A DNA stretch of 64,000 nt, taken from contig JALSIM010000014.1 of the NCBI GenBank assembly GCA_026990035.1, forward strand, positions 1-64,000, given 5' to 3'. Within the stretch, counting starts at the first letter, position 1; every line of letters starts with the position of its first letter. Origin of the DNA: Alphaproteobacteria bacterium. GTDB taxonomy: Bacteria > Pseudomonadota > Alphaproteobacteria > Geminicoccales > Geminicoccaceae. Positions 63,682 to 64,000 of the stretch are shown piece after piece. Both the position numbers and the translations under genes were made by a program. The notes under the pieces are model-generated. The model searched no databases. It saw only the letters and a program-made list of their open reading frames with translations, and was not told the DNA's origin.

Positions 63682-64000
63682 TCAGGGCAACGGCTTCGGA
63701 TCGTCCGAGAGGCTACCCAGGAAGACCAGAAGGTCGGCCCGGGTCTCGTCCTTCCTCACGCCGCCGAAGCTCATCTTGGTTCCCGGCGCCACCTCGCGCG
63801 GCTTGCGAAGGAAGGCTTCGAGCCGCTCCCAGGTCCACGCCCCGCCCATGGTCTTCAGGGCGTCGGAATAGGCGTAGCCCTCCACCGAGGCCACCGGACG
63901 GCCGACGATGTCCCAGAGCGGCGGACCGACCTTGTTCGGACCGCCCTTCTCCAGACTGTGGCAGGCCTTGCAGGAACGTGCCGCCTTGGCACCCGCATCG
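63682..64000 (-). CDS. Cytochrome c class I, N-terminus beyond window edge
   Basis: The 106 C-terminal codons are visible. The haem-binding C-K-A-C-H lies at 63958-63972, read leftward. It is followed by G-P-P-L-W-D-I-V-G-R-P, Y-S-D-A-L and the axial methionine in P-G-T-K-M-S-F-G-G, all as in mitochondrial-type cytochromes c (c550/c552). The signal peptide and start lie outside. It could carry electrons in respiration, including towards NosZ, but that is inference. Confidence 0.85.
   Translation of the reverse strand, partial: DAGAKAARSCKACHSLEKGGPNKVGPPLWDIVGRPVASVEGYAYSDALKTMGGAWTWERLEAFLRKPREVAPGTKMSFGGVRKDETRADLLVFLGSLSDDPKPLP

Overview
The window looks like part of the chromosome of a free-living, denitrification-capable alphaproteobacterium, probably related to Rhodospirillales. 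The evidence is uniformly high G+C (about two thirds by eye), a clade I Tat-exported NosZ with a full nosRZDFYLX operon, three tripartite or multi-part solute uptake systems, an adjacent mlaA/mlaC pair, and a phosphorelay with a separate Hpt protein. I could not run searches, so the taxonomy is inference.

Layout. 1-0.4 kb: start of an IS5-like transposase, cut by the window edge. 0.4-5.3 kb: pepN, mmsA with a textbook terminator, and a small tyrosine/dual-specificity phosphatase. 5.5-7.4 kb, leftward: a DenD-like sugar-acid dehydrogenase and a ferritin-like protein, divergent from the nos operon. 7.5-16.6 kb: nosR-nosZ-nosD-nosF-nosY-nosL-nosX behind an FNR/Dnr-type box, followed by a convergent NicO-type metal exporter/importer. 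17.4-27.2 kb: a compact, intact T7-like (podovirus) structural cassette read leftward (portal, Bbp19-like, scaffold, capsid, small capsid-associated protein, tail tubular A and B, a basic coiled-coil protein, terminase large subunit). A divergent LexA/S24-type repressor has lost both catalytic residues. The cassette has no integrase, replication, tail-fibre or recognisable lysis genes, and terminators at both ends face transcription entering from outside. It is the most unusual object in the window and could be a domesticated particle or gene-transfer-agent-like system.

27.2-37.5 kb: a candidate small RNA with CCUCCC motifs, mlaC/mlaA, small hypotheticals, a flavin reductase, endonuclease V, a DctPQM TRAP transporter, an M48 lipoprotein protease, a thermonuclease-like protein, tRNA-Arg(CCU), and a truncated thiolase behind a FadD-like ligase. 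37.5-47.4 kb: the ligase, a histidine kinase-receiver-Hpt phosphorelay, guaB, a four-PAS GGDEF-EAL protein and a PEP-mutase/isocitrate-lyase family enzyme. 47.5-51 kb: a FecBCD-type metal-chelate ABC importer and a DUF2946-like protein. 51-55.8 kb: a second TRAP transporter divergent from an IlvD/Edd dehydratase, suggesting sugar-acid uptake and catabolism. 55.7-64 kb: a TPR protein, a complete yejABEF peptide importer, a HisN-like phosphatase and the C-terminal part of a cytochrome c.

The nos genes act together: NosR supplies electrons and supports expression, NosZ reduces N2O, NosDFYL deliver copper and sulfur to its CuZ site, and NosX flavinylates NosR. The cassette genes fit together as capsid assembly, packaging motor and short tail. 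Start codons were chosen from Shine-Dalgarno spacing and overlap with upstream genes; uncertain ones are stated.
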